Assembly: GCA_959608595.1 (NCBI GenBank) | Contig: CAUHTB010000002.1 | Span: 1-13,004, forward strand | Direction of reading: 5' to 3' | Length of the DNA stretch: 13,004 nucleotides | DNA from: an uncultured Veillonella sp. | GTDB lineage: Bacteria; Bacillota; Negativicutes; Veillonellales; Veillonellaceae | Part shown: positions 6,862 through 13,004 of the stretch, in pieces | How positions within the stretch are numbered: position 1 is the stretch's first letter | How the letters are laid out: every line of letters starts with the position of its first letter | Made by a program: the position numbers and the translations under genes | Notes under the pieces: model-generated | Told to the model about the DNA's origin: nothing | Databases searched by the model: none | The model's input: only the letters and a program-made list of their open reading frames with translations

Positions 6862-7793
6862 TGGGTAAAGCAACACGTGAAGCATATGGTAATGCGTTAG
6901 CTCGCATTGGTAAAGAAAATACAAATATTATCGTATTAGATGCAGATTTATCAAAATCTACTAAAACTGATACATTTAAAAATGTTTGCCCTGAACGTTT
7001 CTTTAATGTAGGTATTGCAGAACAAAATTTGATTTCTGTTGGTGCTGGACTTGCAGCAGCTGGTAAAACCCCATTTGTTTCTTCCTTTGCAATGTTTGCA
7101 ACAGGTCGTGCATTTGAACAAATTCGCAATGCTGTATGTTATCCAAAATTGAATGTAAAAGTTTGTGCTACACATGCGGGTATTACAGTAGGTGAAGATG
7201 GTGCTACACATCAAAGCTTGGAAGATATTTCTTGTATGCGTACACTACCTAATATGACTGTAGTAGTACCTGCGGATGAACGTGAAACAGAAGCTGTAGT
7301 TGAATGGGCTGCATCCTATGAGGGTCCTGTATATGTTCGTTTGGGCCGTGCTGGTGTAGATGATGTAACAGCTGAAGGTTATACTTTTGTACCGGGTAAA
7401 TCTACTACTTTAATTGAAGGTTCTGATGTAACAATTATCGCTTGTGGTGCTTTAGTTGGTCCTGCTGTTGAGGCGGCAAAAACCTTAGCTGAATCTAATG
7501 TATCTGCACGCGTTATTAATATGGCATCTATCAAACCAATTGATGCAGATGCAATCGTAAAGGCAGCTACTGAAACAGGTGCTATTGTTACAGCTGAAGA
7601 ACATAATATCATTGGTGGCCTAGGATCTGCTGTGTCTGAAGTTGTTGTTTCTAATAAGCCAGTACCTATGGAATTCGTTGGTGTTCGAGATACATTTGGG
7701 GAGAGTGGTACACCAAAAGAATTAATGGCTAAATATGGCTTAACAGCAAAAGACATTGTAGAAGCAGTAAAACGTGTAATCACTCGTAAATAA
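6861..7793 (+). CDS. Transketolase, C-terminal subunit
   Basis: This is the second half of the split transketolase (310 residues), with the central pyrimidine-binding domain and the C-terminal domain. The catalytic glutamate that activates thiamine diphosphate is in GIAEQNLISVGAGLA (Glu54). Other family segments are GKTPFVSSFAMFATGRA (69-85), THAGITVGEDGATHQSLED (104-122), and the C-terminal region with EEHNIIGGLGSAV. The ATG overlaps the stop of the N-terminal subunit by one base (TAATG), with GGGGGT at 6849-6854 as ribosome binding site. This fits equal production of the two chains, which form a heterotetramer in known split enzymes. DXP synthase shares the fold, but the split arrangement and the HPGG/GDGELEEG motifs favour transketolase. 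The gap to ftsE is 14 bases. Confidence 0.93.
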   Translation: MGKATREAYGNALARIGKENTNIIVLDADLSKSTKTDTFKNVCPERFFNVGIAEQNLISVGAGLAAAGKTPFVSSFAMFATGRAFEQIRNAVCYPKLNVKVCATHAGITVGEDGATHQSLEDISCMRTLPNMTVVVPADERETEAVVEWAASYEGPVYVRLGRAGVDDVTAEGYTFVPGKSTTLIEGSDVTIIACGALVGPAVEAAKTLAESNVSARVINMASIKPIDADAIVKAATETGAIVTAEEHNIIGGLGSAVSEVVVSNKPVPMEFVGVRDTFGESGTPKELMAKYGLTAKDIVEAVKRVITRK

Positions 7794-7807
7794 TCAAAGG
7801 GGATCCC

Positions 7808-8494
7808 ATGATTGAATTTAAGAATGTTAGTAAAGTCTATGATAATGGTTCTGTTGCATTAGACGATGTGTGTTTAACTATAAATGACGGCGAATTTGTC
7901 CTCATTTGTGGTCACAGCGGTGCAGGGAAATCAACTCTATTTAAGTTGTTGACACATGAAGTTGTACCAGACACTGGTACAGTTATCGTTGATGACTTTG
8001 ATGTTACGCGTATGAAGCGTAGTAAAATTCCAAAATTACGTAGAAAACTTGGTGTTGTATTCCAAGATTTCCGATTATTACCGAATAAAACGGTATCAGA
8101 AAACATTGCTTTTGCACTTGAAGTAATTGAAGAGAAACCAAAGGTAATTAAAGAAAAGGTAAGTCATGTACTAGAGCTTGTTGGGTTAACAGATAAGGCA
8201 AATGATTTACCAGAGGATTTATCTGGTGGTGAACAACAACGTGTTGCTATTGCCCGCGCCATTGTAAATCGACCATCTGTGCTCATTGCTGATGAACCGA
8301 CTGGTAATCTAGATCCTGATACAAGTAAAGGTATTGTCGATTTGTTTAAACATATCAATAATTTTGGTACAACTGTTATTATGGTTACCCATAATATGGA
8401 TCTTGTTTCGTATTTAAATAAACGTGTTATTCGTCTTAAAGATGGTCGCGTTCAAAGTGATAATATGAGAGGTGCTGAAATTAATGAAGCCTAG
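7808..8494 (+). CDS. ftsE: Cell division ATP-binding protein FtsE
   Basis: FtsE is the cytoplasmic ATPase of the FtsEX complex at the division site, which switches peptidoglycan hydrolysis on through FtsX. The 228-residue protein has all ABC ATPase motifs: Walker [10 protein letters not shown] (35-43), Q-loop Gln86 in [10 protein letters not shown], signature LSGGEQQR (138-145), Walker B VLIADEP (158-164) with Glu163, D-loop and the switch histidine His195. [20 protein letters not shown] is typical of FtsE compared with other small ABC ATPases. The start ATG follows AAAGGGGAT (7796-7804). The gene overlaps ftsX by 11 bases, as in many bacteria, which supports translational coupling and equal amounts of the two subunits. 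Confidence 0.96.
   Translation: MIEFKNVSKVYDNGSVALDDVCLTINDGEFVLICGHSGAGKSTLFKLLTHEVVPDTGTVIVDDFDVTRMKRSKIPKLRRKLGVVFQDFRLLPNKTVSENIAFALEVIEEKPKVIKEKVSHVLELVGLTDKANDLPEDLSGGEQQRVAIARAIVNRPSVLIADEPTGNLDPDTSKGIVDLFKHINNFGTTVIMVTHNMDLVSYLNKRVIRLKDGRVQSDNMRGAEINEA
8467..8472 (+). promoter_or_regulatory. Ribosome binding site for ftsX
   Basis: GAGAGG (8467-8472), inside the end of ftsE, is 11 bases before ATG at 8484. It overlaps the alternative in-frame GTG at 8472, which therefore cannot be served by it. The ATG start also gives the family-like beginning [14 protein letters not shown]. Confidence 0.65.
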
Positions 8495-9371
8495 AACATT
8501 GAAATACTTTTTTAAAGAAGCCCTCAAATCTATGAAGCGTAACGGTCTTATGACGTTAGCATCTATTTCTACAGTGGCTTTATCTCTATTTATGCTGGGT
8601 GTATTCCTTTGCGGTGTTATCAATTTGAATAACATGGCATCTAGCTTGGAAAACCAAGTACAGCTAAGCATTTACTTAAAAGACGGCTTAACAACTGACC
8701 AAATTATGGCGGTAGGTAAGCAAATTAAAGCTATACCAAATCTTAAGCATTTGGAGTTTGTTAATAAAGAGCAAGCTATGAAGGAATTTAAAGCTCGCCT
8801 TGGTGATCAACAACAATTAGTAAATGCCCTAGGTGATGTAAATCCATTGCCAAATTCTTATGTATTAACCTTTGATAATCCTAGTGATGTTAAGGCTACA
8901 GCTAAATTAGCTACCACATTCCAAGGTGTTGAAAGTACACATTATGGTCAAGATATTGTGGAAGAACTCTTCCGTATAACTCAAGTTATCAGAATTGGTG
9001 GTATCGTATTAATTGCATTCTTAGCAGCAGCTACATTATTCATCATTTCTAATACAATTCGTTTGACTGTGTTTGCTCGTCGTAAAGAAATTGCCATCAT
9101 GAAATATGTAGGTGCAACAAATGGCTTTATCCGTTGGCCATTCTTGATAGAAGGCATGTTATTAGGTCTAGTTGGAGCTATTATTGCCGTTCTTTGTGTA
9201 GGTGAATTCTACCATTTTATTACTATGGAAGTTTCCGAGTCTTTAGCATTCTTCCCATTAGTACCAATGTTCCCATTCTTCTATGATGTGGCTATCTATA
9301 TTTTAGTTGGCGGTATTATAGTCGGTGCTATTGGTAGTACAATTTCTTTAAAACAATACATGAAGGTGTAA
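8484..9371 (+). CDS. ftsX: Cell division protein FtsX
   Basis: FtsX is the membrane subunit of FtsEX. Its outer loop binds and activates cell wall hydrolases during septum splitting. The 295-residue product has the expected layout: a cytoplasmic amphipathic start ([20 protein letters not shown]), a first membrane segment at about 22-45 (STVALSLFMLGVFLCGVI), a large extracytoplasmic domain at about 46-168, and three more membrane segments near 172-193, 218-241 and 264-288. The loop after the second membrane segment has the conserved RRKEIAIMKYVGATNGFIRWPF segment of FtsX. The gene overlaps ftsE by 11 bases. The stop at 9369-9371 lies 5 bases before the chosen start of the next gene, the M23 hydrolase, which is the natural partner of the outer loop. 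Confidence 0.95.
   Translation: MKPRTLKYFFKEALKSMKRNGLMTLASISTVALSLFMLGVFLCGVINLNNMASSLENQVQLSIYLKDGLTTDQIMAVGKQIKAIPNLKHLEFVNKEQAMKEFKARLGDQQQLVNALGDVNPLPNSYVLTFDNPSDVKATAKLATTFQGVESTHYGQDIVEELFRITQVIRIGGIVLIAFLAAATLFIISNTIRLTVFARRKEIAIMKYVGATNGFIRWPFLIEGMLLGLVGAIIAVLCVGEFYHFITMEVSESLAFFPLVPMFPFFYDVAIYILVGGIIVGAIGSTISLKQYMKV
9363..9368 (+). promoter_or_regulatory. Ribosome binding site that decides the start of the M23 hydrolase gene
   Basis: AAGGTG ends 8 bases before ATG 9377 but only 2 bases before ATG 9371. The second ATG is therefore the likely start and gives a normal signal peptide beginning MKYNTIKSRL. The site is within the last codons of ftsX. Confidence 0.75.
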
Positions 9372-9376
9372 TGTTT

Positions 9377-10576
9377 ATGAAATACAACACAATCAAATCC
9401 CGTCTGGTGGCAACAATTTTAACAGGTATAGTAGTACTGGGAACACCACTATACATTGTTGCGGAAGATGAGGATTTAACGAATCAATTAGATTCAATTC
9501 AACAACAAGTTAATCAACAAAACTCTATTAAAGCTGATGCTGAAACTGTCATTGTTAGTGTATCTGAACAGTTGCGTCAAATTGAAGAGCAATTGCGTCA
9601 AGCTCAACAACAGTTAGAGTCTATTCAACAACAACGTGTAGCCGTTGAAAATGATATTACTGTTAATGAAAAGTTACTAGCAGAAGCACAAAAACGTTTA
9701 GAAGGACGGGAGTCCGTATTTTATAAGCGTGTACGTGATATTTATATCAATGGTCGTCTAAGTTATTTAGATGTTGTTATTGGTTCTAAAGACTTTAGTG
9801 ATTTTGCAAATCGACTAGAGATTTTAAAACGCATTATTGATGCTGACATTAAATTAATCGATGAAATCAAAAAAGAACGTGCTGAAATTGCTGCACGTAA
9901 GCAAGCTCTTGAGCAATCTCGAGCTAAATTAGTGGAGCTTGAAAAGGCGGCAGTAGCTAAACAAGCTGAAATTGAACAAAAGAAGAAAGAACGGGAAGTC
10001 GTTCTTCAAAAAGCACAAAATGATCGTGCCACTGCAATGCAAGCTGTAGAAGAACTCAATGCTTCTTCCGCTCAAATTACTGCACTATTAAAAGCACGTC
10101 AAGCGGAACGTGCAGCGGCTCGTGCTGCTGCAGAAGCGGCGGCCGCAGCAGCAGCTCAACAGTCTGCACCAAGTTACTCTTGGGTGCAAGGTTCTGGTCA
10201 ACTGGGTTGGCCTGTAAGTGGTGAAATTACTTCACCATATGGTTATCGTACACATCCAATTTGGGGAACAACAATTTACCATTCTGGTATAGATATTGGT
10301 GTTGATGAAGGTACACCTGTTCATGCTGCTGATGGTGGTACTGTTGTTTGGTCTGGTTGGATGGGCGGCTATGGTTATGCCGTAGTTATCGACCATGGTA
10401 ATGGCATGTCTACCCTTTATGGCCATAATTCTGAGCTTGCTGTCTCTGAAGGACAAGATGTATCTAAAGGTCAAGTTATAGCCTATGCTGGTAGCACTGG
10501 TAATAGTACTGGGCCACACGTACATTTTGAAGTTCGTATAAGTGGGGATCCTGTGGATCCTATGGGATATTTATAA
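9377..10576 (+). CDS. EnvC-like murein hydrolase: coiled coil plus M23 (LytM) peptidase domain
   Basis: This secreted 399-residue protein has a signal peptide at about 1-29 (IVVLGTPLYIVAEDED). Two long Gln/Glu/Lys-rich coiled coils follow (about 33-113 and 145-242), separated by YKRVRDIYINGRLSYLDVV, which resembles the coiled-coil domain by which EnvC and PcsB bind FtsX. An Ala-rich linker is at about 245-262. The M23 domain spans about 276-399. It keeps the zinc ligands and catalytic residues: HxxxD in YHSGIDIG (His302, Asp306) and HxH in GPHVHFEV (His381, His383). E. coli EnvC has lost these and only activates amidases, so this protein may itself cut peptide cross-links. It sits directly after ftsX with a ribosome binding site inside that gene, and the next gene starts one base after its stop. 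I leave the symbol blank because envC implies the inactive form. Confidence 0.9.
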   Translation: MKYNTIKSRLVATILTGIVVLGTPLYIVAEDEDLTNQLDSIQQQVNQQNSIKADAETVIVSVSEQLRQIEEQLRQAQQQLESIQQQRVAVENDITVNEKLLAEAQKRLEGRESVFYKRVRDIYINGRLSYLDVVIGSKDFSDFANRLEILKRIIDADIKLIDEIKKERAEIAARKQALEQSRAKLVELEKAAVAKQAEIEQKKKEREVVLQKAQNDRATAMQAVEELNASSAQITALLKARQAERAAARAAAEAAAAAAAQQSAPSYSWVQGSGQLGWPVSGEITSPYGYRTHPIWGTTIYHSGIDIGVDEGTPVHAADGGTVVWSGWMGGYGYAVVIDHGNGMSTLYGHNSELAVSEGQDVSKGQVIAYAGSTGNSTGPHVHFEVRISGDPVDPMGYL

Positions 10577-10577
10577 T

Positions 10578-11717
10578 ATGAAATTTGATACACGTACGGT
10601 GTTATGGAGCCTATTGAAATATATAGGCTCTGGCATCGTTATTATGTGGCTCATGTTTTGGTATCTATCTGGTTCATTCTGGGGGTTACCAAGACTATTT
10701 GTAGCCTACTATGCTGCGAGTCAAGTCTTTATGACACCTATGTCTAAAGCTACCCTTTATGATGGTATGTTAAAAGGTTTGATTGGCTCTTTGGGAGAGC
10801 CTCATAGTGTTTATTTAGATGCTGATGAATTTAAGTCCATGAAAATGCAAACATCTGGTACTTATGCTGGTGTAGGCATGGTTCTTGGGCATGATGATAA
10901 AGGTTTATATGCAGTTAGTATTATGGAAGATCAACCAGCTTTCAAAGCGGGCATTAAACCTGGAGACCATATTATTGCTATCAATGGTCAATCCACAAGT
11001 GATATAACTGTAGAAGATGCATCCTCTCGAATTCGCGGTGAGGCAGGTACTGTTGTAGCCCTTGATATAGAGCGCAATGGTGAAACATTGCACTTTGATA
11101 TCACTCGTGAATCCATTGTGTTACCAACTGTTAAAAGTAAAATGCTTACAAGTACAGTGGGGTACATTCGTATCAGTCAATTCGCTGAAAATACAGCTGA
11201 TGATTTTGAAACACAGTTTAAAGAATTGCAATCTCAAGGTATGAAGGAACTTATTTTAGATCTTCGAGATAATCCTGGTGGTTTGTTGTCTACAACAGAA
11301 AAGATTTCTAACTATATTATGCCTCCAGGTACACTAGTAACGGTACAAAATCGAGCTGGTAAAAAAGATGTTTATAAGTCGAATGGCCCAGAAGTAGCTA
11401 TGCCATTAGTAGTTCTTGTTAATAAAGGGTCTGCTAGTGCATCTGAAATTATAGCTGGTGCTATTCAAGACCGTAAACTAGGTACCATTTTAGGTACTAA
11501 TACATATGGTAAAGGTACAGTTCAAACTATTTACCCTAGCCTTGATAATGAAGGCGTTAAGGTAACTATTGCTAAGTACCATACACCAAATGATCGTGTT
11601 ATTGACGGCATTGGTATTAAACCAGATGTAGAACTTGATTTACCAAAAGGTGTAAATCCATCTAGTACATTAGATGATATTCAAATTAAAAAGGCATTAG
11701 AGTTATTACAGCAATAA
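10578..11717 (+). CDS. S41 family C-terminal processing peptidase (CtpA-like) with PDZ domain
   Basis: This is a membrane-anchored serine protease that cleaves envelope proteins, usually near their C-termini. The 379-residue protein has one hydrophobic anchor at about 12-34 and then family helices (YDGMLKGLIGSLGEPHSVYL). A PDZ domain lies at about 92-172 (GVGMVLGHDD, AFKAGIKPGDHIIAINGQ). The S41 domain has LILDLRDNPGGLL (225-237), the nucleophile Ser287 in GSASASEI, Asp298 in GAIQD and the general base Lys312 in TYGKGTVQT. The Ser-to-Lys distance of 25 equals that in E. coli Tsp (Ser430, Lys455). ATG 10578 is chosen over the in-frame GTG 10542, which lies inside the M23 gene and would add a Trp-rich extension before the anchor. 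The ribosome binding site is weak (GGGAT at 10564-10568), so translation probably depends on coupling to the upstream gene. A role in clipping the neighbouring hydrolase is possible but unproven. Confidence 0.92.
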   Translation: MKFDTRTVLWSLLKYIGSGIVIMWLMFWYLSGSFWGLPRLFVAYYAASQVFMTPMSKATLYDGMLKGLIGSLGEPHSVYLDADEFKSMKMQTSGTYAGVGMVLGHDDKGLYAVSIMEDQPAFKAGIKPGDHIIAINGQSTSDITVEDASSRIRGEAGTVVALDIERNGETLHFDITRESIVLPTVKSKMLTSTVGYIRISQFAENTADDFETQFKELQSQGMKELILDLRDNPGGLLSTTEKISNYIMPPGTLVTVQNRAGKKDVYKSNGPEVAMPLVVLVNKGSASASEIIAGAIQDRKLGTILGTNTYGKGTVQTIYPSLDNEGVKVTIAKYHTPNDRVIDGIGIKPDVELDLPKGVNPSSTLDDIQIKKALELLQQ

Positions 11718-11734
11718 TGCATAGGAGTTAAAAT

Positions 11735-13004
11735 ATGTTTATAGATAGAGCGCGTGTCTTTGTTAAGGCCGGTGACGGTGGGGATGGCATGTCTAGCTTC
11801 CGCCGTGAGAAATACGTGCCAAATGGCGGCCCTAGTGGCGGCGATGGTGGTAAAGGGGCAGACGTTATTTTTAAAGCGGACAAGAATATTAATACTCTTG
11901 TAGACTTTAGATATAAACGCCAGTTTAAGGCGCCTGCTGGTGGTAATGGTGAAAGCTCCAATAAGCATGGTCGCGGTTCTGAGCCACTTATTATCCCAGT
12001 TCCGTTGGGCACCGTAATTAAAGAAGAAGAAACAGGAAAAATTTTCTGTGATCTCGTTAACGATGGCGATACATTTGTTATTGCTAAAGGTGGTCGTGGG
12101 GGCCGTGGTAATGCACGTTTCCAAACAAGTGCTAACCGTGCACCGACATTTGCAGAAAAAGGTGAACCTGGTGAAGAGTTCTGGTTACAACTAGAACTAA
12201 AAGTATTGGCTGACGTTGGTTTATTAGGGTACCCATCTGTAGGTAAATCTAGTATTTTACGTAAGGTTTCTAAAGCTCAACCAGAGGTTGCGGCTTATCA
12301 CTTTACTACATTGACACCTGTACTTGGGGTAGTAACAATCTCTGGGGACCGTAGTTTTGTACTAGCTGATATTCCTGGCCTTATTGAAGGTGCTAGCGAA
12401 GGTGTTGGTTTAGGACATAACTTCTTGCGTCACGTAGAACGGACTAATATTTTAATTCACGTCCTTGATGTATCTGGTATGGAAGGACGCGATCCAAAAA
12501 TTGATTTTGATGCTATTAACGAAGAGCTTCGTAAATATTCTGAAAAATTAGCCAATAAAAAACAGATTGTTGCACTCAATAAGATTGATATGGTCTTTGA
12601 TGATACAACAATTCCTGATACAAAAAAATATTTTGAAGATAAAGGCTACGAAGTATTCCTTATCAATGCATTAAGTGGCGAAGGTTTACCAGAACTTATG
12701 GAACGAGCGTACTACTATGTAGAAAACTACGAGCCAGAACCGGAAGCAACTGATGATACAGTAGTATACGAAGCAAAACCAGATGTAGAATTCGTTATCA
12801 CTCGTGGTGACGATGCTGCATTCTATATTACAGGTAAACGTATTGAACGTTTAGTAGCAATGACAAATTTAAGTGATGATCAATCTCTTCGTAGATTCCA
12901 ACGCATTTGGCGCTTTATGGAGCTAGATGCTAAATTAAAAGAAAAAGGTTGTAAAGACGGTGATGAAGTTGTAATTGGCGATCAACGCTTTACATTCCAA
13001 GAGT
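11735..13004 (+). CDS. obg: GTPase Obg/CgtA, nearly complete (3' end outside window)
   Basis: Obg is an essential GTPase that binds the large ribosomal subunit and links ribosome maturation to growth state. The frame stays open to the last base, giving 423 residues. The N-terminal glycine-rich Obg domain covers about 2-158 (VFVKAGDGGDGMSSFRREKY, GGPSGGDGGKGADV, KGGRGGRGNARF). The G domain (about 160-330) has G1 GYPSVGKSS (165-173), switch I TTLTP (191-195), G3 DIPG (212-215), G4 NKID (282-285) and G5-like NALSGEG (311-317). Most Obg proteins have GFPNVGKST and a Ser at the start of G5; the differences here are mild. A C-terminal OCT domain begins near 350 (VEFVITRGDDAAFYITG) and is nearly finished, so the stop should lie just beyond the edge. 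The start has AGGAG at 11723-11727, and the gap to the protease gene is 17 bases. Confidence 0.97.
   Translation, partial: MFIDRARVFVKAGDGGDGMSSFRREKYVPNGGPSGGDGGKGADVIFKADKNINTLVDFRYKRQFKAPAGGNGESSNKHGRGSEPLIIPVPLGTVIKEEETGKIFCDLVNDGDTFVIAKGGRGGRGNARFQTSANRAPTFAEKGEPGEEFWLQLELKVLADVGLLGYPSVGKSSILRKVSKAQPEVAAYHFTTLTPVLGVVTISGDRSFVLADIPGLIEGASEGVGLGHNFLRHVERTNILIHVLDVSGMEGRDPKIDFDAINEELRKYSEKLANKKQIVALNKIDMVFDDTTIPDTKKYFEDKGYEVFLINALSGEGLPELMERAYYYVENYEPEPEATDDTVVYEAKPDVEFVITRGDDAAFYITGKRIERLVAMTNLSDDQSLRRFQRIWRFMELDAKLKEKGCKDGDEVVIGDQRFTFQE

Noticed and set aside
7379..7783. Long open frame on the minus strand within the transketolase C-subunit gene
   Set aside because: It is the complement of a clear coding region, without a ribosome binding site or recognisable protein motif.
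6025..7793. One transketolase gene broken by a frameshift
   Set aside because: Both halves are full length, the second has its own ATG and ribosome binding site, and the TAATG overlap is typical of naturally split transketolases.
8472..8483. GTG 8472 as ftsX start
   Set aside because: It overlaps the only ribosome binding site and adds residues that FtsX proteins normally lack.
10544..10563. Tandem GGATCCT/GGATCCT repeat at the end of the M23 gene
   Set aside because: It encodes the ordinary M23 ending DPVDPMGYL and is a short coding coincidence with no sign of a regulatory or mobile role.
10542..10577. GTG 10542 as start of the S41 peptidase
   Set aside because: It lies within the M23 gene and adds a Trp-rich stretch before a normal membrane anchor. 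ATG 10578 directly after the M23 stop is simpler.
11681..12124. Overlapping minus-strand open frames across the start of obg
   Set aside because: They mirror the glycine-rich Obg domain codons. The + strand protein is unmistakable and no motif is seen in the minus-strand frames.

Overview
The window is a compact, AT-rich stretch of bacterial chromosome with every gene on the + strand, no gap longer than about 120 bases, and no mobile element, CRISPR array, tRNA or rRNA that I can see. Firmicute-type gene order and protein style (secA followed by prfB, csaB next to a DUF5693 membrane protein, split transketolase) combined with envelope genes fit a member of the Negativicutes, the diderm Firmicutes, and most likely Veillonella or a close relative. 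The genus is an inference from recalled protein style, not a database match.

Layout. (1) 1-910 is the 3' end of secA, closed by a strong intrinsic terminator at 919-966. (2) From 1032 onward come ten genes with gaps of at most 33 bases, or with overlaps: prfB (release factor 2, with a programmed +1 frameshift), a secreted DUF2993-type protein, a polytopic DUF5693 protein, csaB (polysaccharide pyruvyl transferase), the N- and C-terminal subunits of a split transketolase, ftsE, ftsX, an EnvC-like coiled-coil M23 peptidase, and an S41 C-terminal processing peptidase. (3) The essential GTPase gene obg starts at 11735 and runs off the right edge just before its expected stop. No terminator is visible between prfB and obg, so this may be one long transcription unit, possibly with internal promoters I could not identify.

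How the genes work together. The centre of gravity is the cell envelope. DUF2993, DUF5693 and CsaB form an apparent envelope-polymer or lipid group. FtsE, FtsX, the M23 hydrolase and the S41 protease form a peptidoglycan-splitting module for division, in which FtsEX would gate the hydrolase and the protease may process or remove it. SecA, RF2, transketolase and Obg are housekeeping genes around this core.

The points most worth a second look are the prfB recoding site, whose in-frame stop is UAA instead of the usual RF2-specific UGA; a start-stop mini-ORF (AUG UAA) with its own ribosome binding site just upstream of prfB; a SecA without the zinc-binding tail; the uncharacterised DUF2993-DUF5693-csaB set; and an EnvC-like protein that keeps all metal-binding residues of an active M23 peptidase.
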